64,000 nt of DNA from Methylobacterium sp. E-065 (GCF_022829605.1 NZ_JAKSYD010000153.1:19736-83735), one strand, 5' to 3'. Shown: positions 26,317 through 35,548, counted from the first letter of the stretch. Made by a program: numbers and translations. Notes: generated from the sequence alone by a model not told the origin.

Positions 26317-26703
26317 TCAGGCCAGGAGGTGGGCGGCTTCTCCCTGCTGCAACAGCAGCGCCACCGCCTTCTGATCGAAGGAGACGAAGGTCTCCCCGCC
26401 CAGCCATCGGCCTTCATCGGCGAAGTGGCCGCCGGCTTCGAGTAGCATGAGCCCGGCTTCCACGGCGGGCCGGTTCCTGGCGACGTTCCCGGTATTGAGC
26501 AACGCGCGTATCGCAGCCGCCACATCAGCCGTCGCGAGCTTGGCCCCGTCGCGCCGAAGTATCCAGACCAGTTCACACAGGCACGGCAGTGGCACCGCGA
26601 TCGAGGCCGCGTCCCGGCGCAGCCTTCGCGCCGCGCGTGTTTGTGCGGGATCGTCGGCCAGAATCGCTCGCGCCAGCACGTTGGTATCGACGGCGACGTT
26701 CAT
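26317..26703 (-). CDS. VapC-family PIN-domain toxin (ribonuclease)
   Basis: A 128-residue PIN-domain protein, the toxin of a type II toxin-antitoxin pair. Its acidic active-site residues are intact: Asp6 in MNVAVDTNVL, Glu44 in CLCELVW, Asp96 in GHFADEG and Asp110 in VSFDQKA. VapC toxins cut specific RNAs, often tRNA, when freed from the antitoxin. The gene starts 20 bases after the stop of an AbrB-type antitoxin on the same strand, the standard antitoxin-first order. That antitoxin reads as frameshifted here, which would leave the toxin unneutralised unless the shift is an assembly error. Confidence 0.88.
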   Translation of the reverse strand: MNVAVDTNVLARAILADDPAQTRAARRLRRDAASIAVPLPCLCELVWILRRDGAKLATADVAAAIRALLNTGNVARNRPAVEAGLMLLEAGGHFADEGRWLGGETFVSFDQKAVALLLQQGEAAHLLA

Positions 26704-26723
26704 TCGTCGTCCCGCACGCCGGC

Positions 26724-26965
26724 TCAGCCCGCGGCGGTGATATCGTTCATCGCCTCGATCGTCAGCAGCTGATCCAGCTTCACTTTGCCGTCCAGGCTAT
26801 GGAAAAAATCGTCGATGGAGCCGGCGGGCCGGGTCGCCCGCACGCGCAACTCGCCACCCGGCAGTTTCTCGAAGTTGATTCGCTCCCCGGCTTGACGCCA
26901 AGGTGCTGCAACAGGTCACGTGCGAGCGTGATCTGTCCTCTTGCTGTCACCGCGAGGGACGCCAT
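26724..26965 (-). pseudogene. AbrB/MazE-type antitoxin, frameshifted
   Basis: The frame begins MASLAVTARGQITLARDLL and reaches LGVKPG, the swapped-hairpin DNA-binding fold of AbrB/VapB antitoxins. It then loses frame at a run of four C (26885-26888 on the plus strand). Adding one base restores an uninterrupted continuation GERINFEKLPGGELRVRATR, then SIDDFFHSLDGKVKLDQLL, ending at TGA (26724-26726) just before vapC. The restored product is about 80 residues, normal for the family. Because the event is in a homopolymer, a sequencing or assembly error is at least as likely as a true mutation. Confidence 0.8.
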
Positions 26966-27155
26966 CGCGATCTCCAAAGGTCCCACTGTCCGGACTTGAA
27001 GGGACGATTCGAGGTTCCGTCAATCCGGACGCGATCGTGACCGGCGACCTCCGCCACTCTCGCGCGCCACGCCCTACGGCAGAGTGGCCTCCGAAGCCGA
27101 AGCGCTGCTGGTCACGTCGCTGCGCTCGCTGAGACGGAGCGTTACTTGAGTCGCC

Positions 27156-28070
27156 TCAGTTCCCCGCCGTGCGGAACGTGTCGCACGCCTTGGTCTGGCC
27201 GCTCTTGTAGCCGGCCGTGAACCAGCGCTGGCGCTGGGCCGAGGAACCGTGGGTGAAGGAATCCGGCACCACGTAGCCCTGCGAGCGCCGCTGCAGCGCA
27301 TCGTCGCCGATCTGCGCGGCGGCGTTCAGGGCCTCGTCGATATCGCCCTGATCCAGCTCGGCGTACTTGTCGTTGGAGTTCTTGGCCCAGACACCGGCGA
27401 GGCAATCGGCCATCAGCTCGATCCGCACCGAGAGGGCATTCGCTTCGGTCTTGCTCGACGCCTGCTGCTGGCGGGCCTGGACCTTGCCGAGGATGCCGAG
27501 CACGTCCTGGACGTGGTGGCCGACCTCGTGGGCGATGACGTACGCGTAGGCGAAATCACCCTTCACGCCGAACTTGGTGGCCATCTCCTTGAAGAAGCCG
27601 GTATCCAAATAAACCTTCTTGTCGAGCGGGCAGTAGAACGGGCCCATCGCGGCCTGGGCCGAGCCGCAGCCCGAGCGGGTGCCGCCGGTGTAGAGCACCA
27701 GGGTCGTCGGGGTGTATTGCTTGCCGGTCTGCTGCGGCAGGATCTGACTCCACACGTCCTCGGTGTTGCCGAGGATCTTTGACGCGAACCGGCCGCTCTC
27801 GTCGGTGGGCGCCTGGCGCCGCTTGGCCTGCGTCTGCGGATCGGCCGGCTGCTCCTGCTGGCTGTGACCGCCGCCGATCCGCTCGGCGCCGCCGATCAGG
27901 ATCGCCGGGTTGATGCCCGTGAAGTAGCTGACGATCAGCAGCACCACGATAGTGCCGATCCCGAGGCCGCCGGCACCGCCGCCGGGGAAGCCCATGCCGC
28001 CACCGCCGCCACCGCCTTCGCCCCGGCGATCCTCGACGTTGTCGGAGCTGCGTAGATCGTCCCAGCGCAT
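27156..28070 (-). CDS. Neutral zinc metallopeptidase (YpfJ family)
   Basis: A 304-residue membrane-anchored peptidase-like protein. The start MRWDDLRSSDNVEDRRG, a Gly-rich stretch, then one membrane segment (GLGIGTIVVLLIVSYFTG) are typical of the YpfJ family. The zinc site HEVGHH lies in AYVIAHEVGHHVQDVLG, with the downstream family motifs ELMADCLAGVWA and GDIDEALNAAAQIGDD. No substrate is known for the family. It is a single gene with its own upstream region. Confidence 0.92.
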   Translation of the reverse strand: MRWDDLRSSDNVEDRRGEGGGGGGGMGFPGGGAGGLGIGTIVVLLIVSYFTGINPAILIGGAERIGGGHSQQEQPADPQTQAKRRQAPTDESGRFASKILGNTEDVWSQILPQQTGKQYTPTTLVLYTGGTRSGCGSAQAAMGPFYCPLDKKVYLDTGFFKEMATKFGVKGDFAYAYVIAHEVGHHVQDVLGILGKVQARQQQASSKTEANALSVRIELMADCLAGVWAKNSNDKYAELDQGDIDEALNAAAQIGDDALQRRSQGYVVPDSFTHGSSAQRQRWFTAGYKSGQTKACDTFRTAGN

Positions 28071-28213
28071 GGTCGGGTCCCGCTATCGGTGCTGCGCCGG
28101 CCGCCGCGGGCGGGACGCAAGGTGTCGTGCGTCGTCCTGTCCGGACGGCGGCGAACCGCCGGCGGGAACGAAACTCTAATGGCGGGAGGGGAGAGCCGGT
28201 TCCGCTTCCGCGG

Positions 28214-29104
28214 TCAAGCTGTCCCGTCGATGAGCGCGCGCAGGGCGCGGAAGTCCCGCCACGCCAGCCGCTTCTGCACCGGCTGGCGCAACAGGAAGGC
28301 CGGATGGAGCGTGGCGAGCAGCTTCACCTCACGATTCGGCAACGTGTACGGGAACAGCCGGCCGCGGGTGCGGAGAATGCCGTCCTTGGACCCGGTCAGC
28401 GTCTGGGTGGCGGGCGCGCCCAGGCAGACGATGATATCGGGATCGACCAGCTCGATCTGCCGCTCCACGAAGGGCCGGCACACCGCCACCTCCTGGGGGG
28501 TCGGGTTGCGGTTGCCCGGCGGCCGCCAGGGCACGATGTTGCCGATATAGGCGCTGGTCCGGTCGAGCCCGACCGCCTTCATCATCTTGTCGAGGAGCTG
28601 GCCCGAGCGGCCCATGAACGGCTTGCCGATCCGGTCCTCGTCGGCCCCCGGCGCCTCGCCGAGAAACATCACCCGCGCCTCCGGATTGCCGTCGCCAAAG
28701 ACGAGGTTCTTGGCGGTGAAGCGCAGCGGGCAGGCATCGAAATCCGCGAGGATCCGCTCCAGCTCCACCAGCGACTTGGCTTGGCGCGCCCGGACGCGGG
28801 CGTCGCTCGCGGCCTCGTCGGGCTGGGCGCTGGCGGCCCGACCGAAGGTGCGCGGCGCCACGACGGGCGGCGGGGCGCCGGGGGGTGGCACGAGGCTGTT
28901 GGCCACCGCGACGACCGGCGGCTCCACGGCCCGGGGCGGCGCGGCTCTGCGCGGGGCGCGCAGGGTCGGTGCGGGTGAGTCCGGCTCGCCGAAGCGGTCG
29001 TGCGGCTGCTCGTCGAGCGCCGCGTCGGCCCCGGCCTCCACGTGGAAGTCGAGATAGGCGATCAGGTCGGCTTGCGCGTCGGAGGGGCTCGGCATCAGAG
29101 ACAT
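28214..29104 (-). CDS. Family 4/5-type uracil-DNA glycosylase
   Basis: A 296-residue DNA repair enzyme expected to remove uracil from DNA. An N-terminal Pro/Ala-rich region of about 100 residues is followed by the catalytic domain with GEAPGADEDRIGKPFMGRSG and NIVPWRPPGNRNP, and the late TLHPAFLLRQP. Three Cys near the Fe-S position are seen (ACPLR, VCRPF, VCLGAP), whereas the well-studied family 4 enzymes use four, so the cluster may be altered. ATG 29104 or 29107 are both possible; neither has a strong ribosome site. A DnaA-box-like 9-mer lies 21 bases upstream. Confidence 0.85.
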   Translation of the reverse strand: MSLMPSPSDAQADLIAYLDFHVEAGADAALDEQPHDRFGEPDSPAPTLRAPRRAAPPRAVEPPVVAVANSLVPPPGAPPPVVAPRTFGRAASAQPDEAASDARVRARQAKSLVELERILADFDACPLRFTAKNLVFGDGNPEARVMFLGEAPGADEDRIGKPFMGRSGQLLDKMMKAVGLDRTSAYIGNIVPWRPPGNRNPTPQEVAVCRPFVERQIELVDPDIIVCLGAPATQTLTGSKDGILRTRGRLFPYTLPNREVKLLATLHPAFLLRQPVQKRLAWRDFRALRALIDGTA

Positions 29105-29501
29105 CATGTGGGATTGCCGGGGCCTGTGGACAACTTTTGAAACGGGCCGGCCCCCAAGGACTTGCGTGACCGAAGGGCGCAGGGCCGGCGTCCGGAGACA
29201 CGAATCGTCCAACCCACCCCCCCATCGTGAGGTGCCGGAGCGCAGCGCAGGTCTCGAAGGAGCCCTCCAGCGGTCTCGCGATCCCTGGAGCCCTCCTTCG
29301 AGGCCCGCTGCGCGGTCACCTCAGGATGAGGGGGGTGAAGTGAGAGTGCCCCGGTACGCCCTCCGGTGCGGCAAAGGGAACTTTGCCTTGAGCTTGAGCG
29401 TCGGCAACTTGCCTTTCTAGCTTGGAATCGCTTGAGACGGCAGAAGGAACGCCGGCCCGGCGATGAATCGGGTCCTGAAACAAAGAAAAGGAGAGGCGAG
29501 G
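29105..29501. repeat. Gene-free stretch holding a large imperfect palindromic repeat (29214-29336)
   Basis: Between the glycosylase and the ETF-QO gene lies a roughly 120-bp imperfect palindrome. Its left arm runs through GTGAGGTGCCGGAGCGCAGC and TCTCGAAGGAGCCCTCCAG; its right arm is the approximate reverse complement, ending in CCTCAGGATGAGGGGGG. The same left-arm text recurs at 63450-63533. I recall this as a dispersed repeat common in Methylobacterium and Bradyrhizobium genomes. The remaining bases up to 29501 hold the ETF-QO leader with no further feature seen. Confidence 0.8.
29125..29133 (-). promoter_or_regulatory. Single DnaA-box-like 9-mer upstream of the uracil-DNA glycosylase
   Basis: TTGTCCACA on the minus strand matches the E. 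coli DnaA consensus TTATCCACA at 8 of 9 bases. It is alone and may be chance or a DnaA titration/regulatory site for the repair gene. Confidence 0.3.
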
Positions 29502-31175
29502 ATGGCGCTGCCCGAACGCGAGAGCATGGATTTCGACGTGGTCGTGGTCGGCGCCGGCCCGGCCGGGCTCGCCACCGCGATCCGCCTGAAGCAGCGCGCC
29601 GCCGAGATCGGCGAGGAGATCTCCGTCGTCGTCGTCGAGAAGGGCTCGGAGGTCGGCGCCCACATCCTGTCCGGGGCGGTGGTCGATCCGATCGGCCTCG
29701 ACCGGCTGCTGCCCGAGTGGCGCCAGGACCCGGAGCGTCCGCTCAAGACGGAGGTCCAGCGCGACGAGTTCATGATGCTCACCAAGAACAGCGGCATCAC
29801 CCTGCCGAACCTGTTCTTCCCCAAGTTCATGTCGAACCACGGCAACTTCGTCGGCTCACTCTCGAACACGTGCAAGTATCTGGGCGCCCAGGCCGAGGCG
29901 CTCGGCGTCGAGATCTACCCGGGCTTCCCGGCCTCCGAGGTGCTGTTCGACGCGAACGGCGCCGTGGCGGGCATCGCCACGGGCGATCTCGGCATCGGCA
30001 AGTCGGGCGAGCCGCGCGACGACTACACCCGCGGCATGGAGTTGCGCGGCAAGTACACGGTGTTCGGCGAGGGCGCCCGGGGCAACCTGACCAAGGGGTT
30101 GATCCAGCGCTTCTCGCTCAACCGGCACAGCGACCACTTCAAGTACGGGCTGGGCGTGAAGGAGCTGTGGCAGCTCGCGCCCGGCAAGTTCGAGCCGGGG
30201 CTGGTGCAGCACACGATGGGCTGGCCGCTGCCCAACCGGGCCGGCGGCGGCTCTTGGCTCTACCATTTCGACGACCACCTGCTTTCGGTCGGCTTCGTCA
30301 CGCACCTGAACTACGAGAACCCGACCCTGTCGCCGTTCGAGGAGTTCCAGCGCTTCAAGACCCACCCGATGATCGCCGAGACGTTTGAGGGCGCCAAGCG
30401 CATCGGCTACGGCGCGCGGGCCATCATGGAGGGCGGCTGGCAATCGGTGCCCAAGCTGGTCTTCCCCGGCGGCTGCCTGGTCGGTTGCTCGGCGGGCTTC
30501 GTGAACGTGCCGCGGATCAAGGGCTCGCACAACGCGATCCTGTCCGGGATGCAGGCGGCCGACGCCATCGCGGATGCGCTCAAGGCCGGCCGCGCGGGCG
30601 ACGAGCTCACCGCCTACGAGGCCGGCTGGCGCGAGAGCCCGATCGGGCAGGACCTCAAGGCCGTGCGCAACGTCAAGCCGCTCTGGTCCAAGTACGGCAC
30701 GCTGGTCGGCGTTGGGCTCGGCGGGATCGACATGTGGGCGACCACGATCCTCGGCGCCTCGCCGTTCGGCACGCTCAAGCACGGCAAGCCGGATCACGCC
30801 TGCCTCAAGCCGCTCTCCGAGGTGACGCCGATCACCTACCCGAAGCCCGACGGCAAGCTGACCTTCGACCGGCTCTCCTCGGTCTACCTGTCGAACACCA
30901 ACCACGAGGAGGACCAGCCGCCCCACCTCAAGGTCCGCGACCTGGAGCTGCAGAAGCACTCCGAGCACGACATCTACGGTGGCCCCTCGTCCCGCTACTG
31001 CCCGGCGGGCGTCTACGAGTGGGTGGAGGATGCCGCGGCGAGCGACGGCGTGCGCTACCAGATCAACGCGCAGAACTGCGTCCACTGCAAGACCTGCGAT
31101 ATCAAGGACCCGAACCAGAACATCGACTGGGTGACGCCGGAGGGGCCGGGCGGGCCGAACTATCCGAATATGTGA
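29502..31175 (+). CDS. Electron-transfer flavoprotein:ubiquinone oxidoreductase
   Basis: A 557-residue membrane-associated flavo/iron-sulfur enzyme that passes electrons from ETF (fatty and amino acid oxidation) to ubiquinone. It shows the FAD motif VVVVGAGPAGLATAIRLK, KGSEVGAHILSGAVV, a large FAD/ubiquinone domain, and the C-terminal 4Fe-4S ligands in YCPAGVYEW and NCVHCKTCDIKDP. The AAGGAG site upstream selects ATG 29502 over the in-frame ATG at 29463. The etfAB genes are not in the window. Confidence 0.95.
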   Translation: MALPERESMDFDVVVVGAGPAGLATAIRLKQRAAEIGEEISVVVVEKGSEVGAHILSGAVVDPIGLDRLLPEWRQDPERPLKTEVQRDEFMMLTKNSGITLPNLFFPKFMSNHGNFVGSLSNTCKYLGAQAEALGVEIYPGFPASEVLFDANGAVAGIATGDLGIGKSGEPRDDYTRGMELRGKYTVFGEGARGNLTKGLIQRFSLNRHSDHFKYGLGVKELWQLAPGKFEPGLVQHTMGWPLPNRAGGGSWLYHFDDHLLSVGFVTHLNYENPTLSPFEEFQRFKTHPMIAETFEGAKRIGYGARAIMEGGWQSVPKLVFPGGCLVGCSAGFVNVPRIKGSHNAILSGMQAADAIADALKAGRAGDELTAYEAGWRESPIGQDLKAVRNVKPLWSKYGTLVGVGLGGIDMWATTILGASPFGTLKHGKPDHACLKPLSEVTPITYPKPDGKLTFDRLSSVYLSNTNHEEDQPPHLKVRDLELQKHSEHDIYGGPSSRYCPAGVYEWVEDAAASDGVRYQINAQNCVHCKTCDIKDPNQNIDWVTPEGPGGPNYPNM

Positions 31176-31302
31176 GGGGCTGATCGAAGGCGGCGATGAA
31201 GGCCGGGCGCGTTCCGGGCCCGTGCGGTGACGAACTGGCCCGGAATACGATGCCGTAGCGATCCTGACCGAGCGACATGGCGGGTTCCTGATCCCCCGCG
31301 CG

Positions 31303-31521
31303 TTGATCGAGCCCCTGCGTGAGGTCGATATCCCCGCCTTGTCACGTCTTGAGCTCTGGCCGGGAGGAGCCGCCTTCGAGATCGCGGATCTCGACATTCA
31401 CGTGAGCGTACACGGGCTTTTGACGACCGTGCTGCCGGCTATGATTCCGTCGGAGATCTTGTCGGGTCTGCTCGGCGAGCGGGGCGGGCGTCCACGGAAC
31501 CCAGCGCCCGAGCCCGCCTGA
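31303..31521 (+). CDS. Possible DUF2442-type small protein or remnant
   Basis: A 72-residue frame from a TTG. Its middle and end (LELWPGGAAFEIADLDIHVSVHGLL, then GERGGRPRNP) resemble the C-terminal half of DUF2442 proteins, in which a short beta-rich domain is followed by a GRPRK-like tail. The N-terminal half of that domain is missing and there is no convincing ribosome site, so it may be a decayed fragment. Its position between two unrelated plus-strand genes gives no functional clue. Confidence 0.4.
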   Translation: MIEPLREVDIPALSRLELWPGGAAFEIADLDIHVSVHGLLTTVLPAMIPSEILSGLLGERGGRPRNPAPEPA

Positions 31522-31662
31522 ACCAGTCTCCCCCCGCGCCATCCTTTCGCCTTGCGGGGCTGGCGGGATGGGTTCAGTGTCCCCGACGCTTTTTCGGGGA
31601 TAACCCGCCATTCTCGCGCCCGGCCTCTTGGTCGGTCGGCGCCCAGGAGCCGCGATCGGTTC

Positions 31663-33531
31663 ATGATGACATCACGCGCCCGCCGGAGCGTCTCGGCGCT
31701 CGCCCTGCTGCTGGCCGCAGGTCTGCCGCAGACCGTGCTTGCCGCGCAGCCGAAGGAATCGACCCCGATCCTCGACTACGAGCCCGCGGATTCGCTCGAG
31801 GGCAACTTCCTCTCCGCCTACATCGCGGGCGCCGCCCGGGACACGGCGGCGGCCGCGACCTTCTACCGCGAGGCGGTCAAGGCCGACCCGCGCAATGCGG
31901 AGCTGGTCGAGCGCGCGTTCATCTCGCTGCTGGCCGACGGCGCCCTGCCGGACGCGTTCCGCACCGCCGAGAAGCTGATCGCCCGCGATCCGACGAACGG
32001 GCTCGCCAACCTCTCCCTCGGGGTGCGCCAGATCAAGGCCGGCCAGTGGGCCGCCGCCCGCCAGAATTTTTCGCGCAGCGGCCGGGGCGCGGCGACCGAT
32101 CTCACCGCCACGCTGCTGACCGCCTGGTCGTACGCGGGGGCGGGTGATGGCAAGAAGGCGCTGGAGACCGTCAACAAGCTCCGGGGCGAGCGCTACTACA
32201 ACACCTTCCGCGACTACCATGCCGGCCTGATCGCCTCGGTGACCGGCGACAACGCCGAGGCCGAGCGGCGCCTCAAGGCGGCCTACGAGGCCGACCGCAA
32301 CACCCTGCGCATCGTCGATGCCTATGCCCGGATGGAGGCGAGCCTCGGCCGCACCGATCTCGCGATCCAGGCCTATTCGGACTTCGACCAGCTCTCGCCC
32401 CGCCACCCGCTGGTGCGCGACGCCCTCGACAAGCTGAAGGAGGGCAAGCCCCTCACGCGGCTGATCGGCACTGCCCAGGAAGGCGCCGCCGAGGTGCTGT
32501 ACGGGCTGGGCTCGGCGGGCTCGACGCAGGGCGACGAGCTGCCCGCCGTGATCTACCTGCGCCTCGCCCTCTACCTCGCCCCCGACCACGCGCTCGCCCG
32601 GCTGACGCTGGCCGACACGCTCGACCGGATGAAGCAGCCCGAGCGCGCCAACGAGGCCTACGCGCAGATCCCCGCGATCTCCCCGCTCAAGCTCAACGCC
32701 GACATTCAGGTCGGCCTGAACCTGGAGCAGATGGGCAAGGGCGACGAGGCGCTGGAGCACCTCGACGCCACCATGAAGGCGCATCCCGACGACATCGACG
32801 TGATCACCGCGCTCGGCAACGTCCAGCGCGCGCGCAAGAAGTACGAGGAGGCGGCCGCCACCTACACCCGCGCCATCGACCTGATCGGCAACCGGCCGCA
32901 ATCGAACTACTGGACGACCTACTACTTCCGCGGCACCGCCTACGAGCGGGCCAAGCAATGGCCGAAGGCCGAGGCCGACCTGAAGAAGGCGCTGGCCCTG
33001 GTGCCGGCCAGCCAGCCGGCCGCCAAGGCACAGGTGATGAACTACCTCGGCTATTCCTGGGTCGACCAGAACACCAACATCGACGAGGCGTTCAAGCTGC
33101 TGCAGCAGGCGGTCGATACCAGTCCCCGGGACGGTATGATCGTCGACAGCCTCGGCTGGGCCTATTACCGCCTCGGCCGCTGGGACGACGCGGTGCGCGA
33201 GCTGGAGAAGGCGGTCGAGCTGAAGCCGGGCGACCCGACCATCAACGACCATCTGGGCGACGCCTATTGGCGCGCGGGCCGGCGGCTGGAGGGCAAGTTC
33301 CAGTGGCAGCACGCCAAGGACCTGAACCCCGAGCCGGACGACCTCACCCAGATCAACGCGAAGCTCAAGGACGGCCTGCCCGACATCGAGAAGCCGACCG
33401 CCACGGCCGAGACCGTGCCGGCCCCGGTCGCCGCCCCGCACAGCGCCGAGAACCCCGAATTGCCCAAGGGCGCGCCGCAGCCGCACGAGGCACCGGGCGC
33501 AGCCGACAAGGCGAAGAAGTCAGGGGGGTGA
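31663..33531 (+). CDS. Secreted or periplasmic TPR-repeat protein
   Basis: A 622-residue protein with a signal peptide (MMTSRARRSVSALALLLAAG...VLA-A). At least eight TPR-like helix pairs span residues 45-570, such as NFLSAYIAGAARDTAAAATFY, YEEAAATYTRAIDLIGN and WDDAVRELEKAVELKPGDP. A Pro/Ala-rich tail follows. The overall form is like the BamD/PelB-like or LapB-like TPR scaffolds that mediate protein-protein contacts in the cell envelope. The partner is unknown. ATG 31663 is followed by a second ATG at 31666. It precedes ftfL by 343 bases, with a repeat between them. Confidence 0.88.
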   Translation: MMTSRARRSVSALALLLAAGLPQTVLAAQPKESTPILDYEPADSLEGNFLSAYIAGAARDTAAAATFYREAVKADPRNAELVERAFISLLADGALPDAFRTAEKLIARDPTNGLANLSLGVRQIKAGQWAAARQNFSRSGRGAATDLTATLLTAWSYAGAGDGKKALETVNKLRGERYYNTFRDYHAGLIASVTGDNAEAERRLKAAYEADRNTLRIVDAYARMEASLGRTDLAIQAYSDFDQLSPRHPLVRDALDKLKEGKPLTRLIGTAQEGAAEVLYGLGSAGSTQGDELPAVIYLRLALYLAPDHALARLTLADTLDRMKQPERANEAYAQIPAISPLKLNADIQVGLNLEQMGKGDEALEHLDATMKAHPDDIDVITALGNVQRARKKYEEAAATYTRAIDLIGNRPQSNYWTTYYFRGTAYERAKQWPKAEADLKKALALVPASQPAAKAQVMNYLGYSWVDQNTNIDEAFKLLQQAVDTSPRDGMIVDSLGWAYYRLGRWDDAVRELEKAVELKPGDPTINDHLGDAYWRAGRRLEGKFQWQHAKDLNPEPDDLTQINAKLKDGLPDIEKPTATAETVPAPVAAPHSAENPELPKGAPQPHEAPGAADKAKKSGG

Positions 33532-33874
33532 GTCCGGCGCACAGCTCGGTGCTCTCCCTCCCCCCTTTGCGGGGGAGGGGGTGACGCGGAGCCGTTCGTG
33601 CCTCTCCTCCAACGGAGATGTGTGAATCCGATAGGCCGCAGCGGGGGGAGGGAGAGCGCGCGTGACAGCGGACTTGGGCATAAACCTGCGCTGATGGTGC
33701 TCCGCCTCGACAAAGGTATTTTGTCGCCCACCTCATAAAAATCGACGCGCATTTCCTGTCCGTTTGACGCACACTGCGCAGCCGTTCGCGGGCGGCCGCC
33801 CGCACGGTTGGACACATCCGCACGGCAACAGCCGGCGGCGGGCTCCGAGCCCGCAACTCAGCGAGGGAACGCCC
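33532..33874. repeat. Gene-free region: inverted-repeat element and ftfL promoter region
   Basis: A 107-bp element is bounded by perfect 15-bp inverted repeats: GCTCTCCCTCCCCCC at 33551-33565 and GGGGGGAGGGAGAGC at 33643-33657. It contains a further GGGGGAGG hairpin next to the left arm. The same CTCCCTCCCCC/GGGGGAGG motif occurs at 49491-49514 and 52023-52044. After it, 33708-33726 holds CGACAAA-N5-TTTGTCG, a candidate operator 149 bases before ftfL. The rest appears to be the ftfL leader. Confidence 0.7.
33708..33726. promoter_or_regulatory. 7-bp perfect inverted repeat upstream of ftfL
   Basis: CGACAAA and TTTGTCG are separated by five bases (GGTAT). Its place before the serine-cycle gene ftfL makes it a candidate site for a regulator such as the LysR-type QscR known from Methylobacterium, but no consensus match is claimed. 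Confidence 0.35.
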
Positions 33875-35548
33875 ATGCCGTCAGACATCGAGATCGCCCG
33901 CGCCGCGACCCTGAAGCCGATCGCGCAGGTCGCGGAAAAGCTCGGCATCCCGGATGACGCGCTCCACAATTACGGCAAGCACATCGCCAAGATCGACCAC
34001 GGCTACATCGCCGGGCTGGAGAGCCGGAAATCCGGCAAGCTCGTGCTGGTCACCGCGATTTCGCCGACGCCCGCGGGCGAGGGCAAGACCACCACCACGG
34101 TGGGCCTGGGCGACGCCCTGAACCGGATCGGCGCCAAGACCATGATCTGCCTGCGCGAGCCCTCGCTCGGGCCGTGCTTCGGCATGAAGGGCGGGGCGGC
34201 CGGCGGCGGCAAGGCCCAGGTCGTGCCGATGGAGCAGATCAACCTGCACTTCACCGGCGACTTCCACGCCATCACGGCGGCCCACAGCCTCGCGGCCGCG
34301 CTGATCGACAACCACGTCTATTGGGCCAACGAGCTCAACATCGACGTGCGCCGCATCCACTGGCGCCGCGTGGTCGACATGAACGACCGGGCGCTCCGCC
34401 AGATCACCCAGTCGCTGGGCGGCGTCGCCAACGGTTTCCCGCGGGAGGACGGATTCGACATCACGGTGGCGTCCGAGGTGATGGCGGTGTTCTGTCTCGC
34501 CAAGGATCTGGCCGATCTGGAGGAGCGCCTCGGCCGGATCGTCATCGCCGAGACCCGCGATCGCAAGCTCGTCACGCTGAAGGACGTGAAGGCCACCGGC
34601 GCCATGACGGTGCTGCTCAAGGACGCCCTGCAGCCGAACCTCGTGCAGACGCTGGAGGGCAACCCGGCGCTGATCCATGGCGGCCCCTTCGCCAACATCG
34701 CCCATGGCTGCAACTCGGTGATCGCCACCCGGGCCGGCCTGCGGCTCGCCGACTACACGGTGACGGAAGCCGGCTTCGGCGCCGATCTGGGCGCTGAGAA
34801 GTTCCTGGACATCAAGTGCCGGCAGGCGGGGCTGACCCCCTCGGCGGTGGTGGTGGTGGCGACCGTCCGCGCCCTCAAAATGCATGGCGGTGTCGACAAG
34901 AAGAACCTCGGTGGTGAGAACATCGACGCCCTGGAGAAGGGCTTTGCCAACCTCGCCCGGCACGTCACCAACCTGCGCGGCTTCGGCTTGCCGGTCGTGG
35001 TCGGCGTCAACCACTTCTACGCCGACACCGATGCCGAGCACGCCAAGCTCAAGGAGCTGTGCCGTGAGCGGCTCGACGTCGAGGCGATCACCTGCCGCCA
35101 TTGGGCGGAGGGCGGGGCCGGCGCCGAGGAACTGGCCCGCGCCGTGGTGAAACTCGCCGAGGCCGAGCCGGCACCGATCCGCCACGCCTACGAGACCGAG
35201 GCGCCGCTCTCCGAAAAAATCCGGGCGATCGCCACCAAGCTCTACGGCGCCGCCGACATCCAGATCGAGTCCAAGGCCGCCGGCAAGCTCGCCGCCTTCG
35301 AGAAGGATGGCTACGGGAACCTGCCGATCTGCATGGCCAAGACCCAGTACTCGTTCTCCACCGACCCGACCCTGATGGGCGCCCCCGAGGGCCACATCGT
35401 CGGCGTGCGCGACGTCCGGCTCTCGGCCGGCGCCGGCTTCGTGGTGGCGATCTGCGGGGAGATCATGACCATGCCGGGCCTGCCCCGGGTGCCCGCGGCC
35501 GACACGATCCGGCTGGACGCCAACGGGCAGATCGACGGGCTGTTCTAG
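33875..35548 (+). CDS. ftfL: Formate-tetrahydrofolate ligase (methylotrophy C1 assimilation)
   Basis: A 557-residue homotetrameric enzyme that joins formate to tetrahydrofolate with ATP, giving N10-formyl-THF. In methylotrophs this is the entry of formate into the serine cycle. The ATP site [19 protein letters not shown] and the family stretches [29 protein letters not shown]-like [20 protein letters not shown], and [20 protein letters not shown] are intact. The length equals that of Methylobacterium FtfL. ATG 33875 has GAGGGAA upstream. The partner genes mtdA/fch are not in the window. Confidence 0.97.
   Translation: MPSDIEIARAATLKPIAQVAEKLGIPDDALHNYGKHIAKIDHGYIAGLESRKSGKLVLVTAISPTPAGEGKTTTTVGLGDALNRIGAKTMICLREPSLGPCFGMKGGAAGGGKAQVVPMEQINLHFTGDFHAITAAHSLAAALIDNHVYWANELNIDVRRIHWRRVVDMNDRALRQITQSLGGVANGFPREDGFDITVASEVMAVFCLAKDLADLEERLGRIVIAETRDRKLVTLKDVKATGAMTVLLKDALQPNLVQTLEGNPALIHGGPFANIAHGCNSVIATRAGLRLADYTVTEAGFGADLGAEKFLDIKCRQAGLTPSAVVVVATVRALKMHGGVDKKNLGGENIDALEKGFANLARHVTNLRGFGLPVVVGVNHFYADTDAEHAKLKELCRERLDVEAITCRHWAEGGAGAEELARAVVKLAEAEPAPIRHAYETEAPLSEKIRAIATKLYGAADIQIESKAAGKLAAFEKDGYGNLPICMAKTQYSFSTDPTLMGAPEGHIVGVRDVRLSAGAGFVVAICGEIMTMPGLPRVPAADTIRLDANGQIDGLF

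Noticed and set aside
29856..31397. Long minus-strand frame opposite the ETF-QO gene
   Set aside because: Antisense of a well-conserved enzyme; composition is typical of a shadow frame.
31672..33486. Minus-strand frame of about 600 codons opposite the TPR gene
   Set aside because: The plus-strand product has a signal peptide and TPR units; the opposite frame lacks any.
33881..35395. Minus-strand frame opposite ftfL
   Set aside because: Shadow of formate-THF ligase; no domain.
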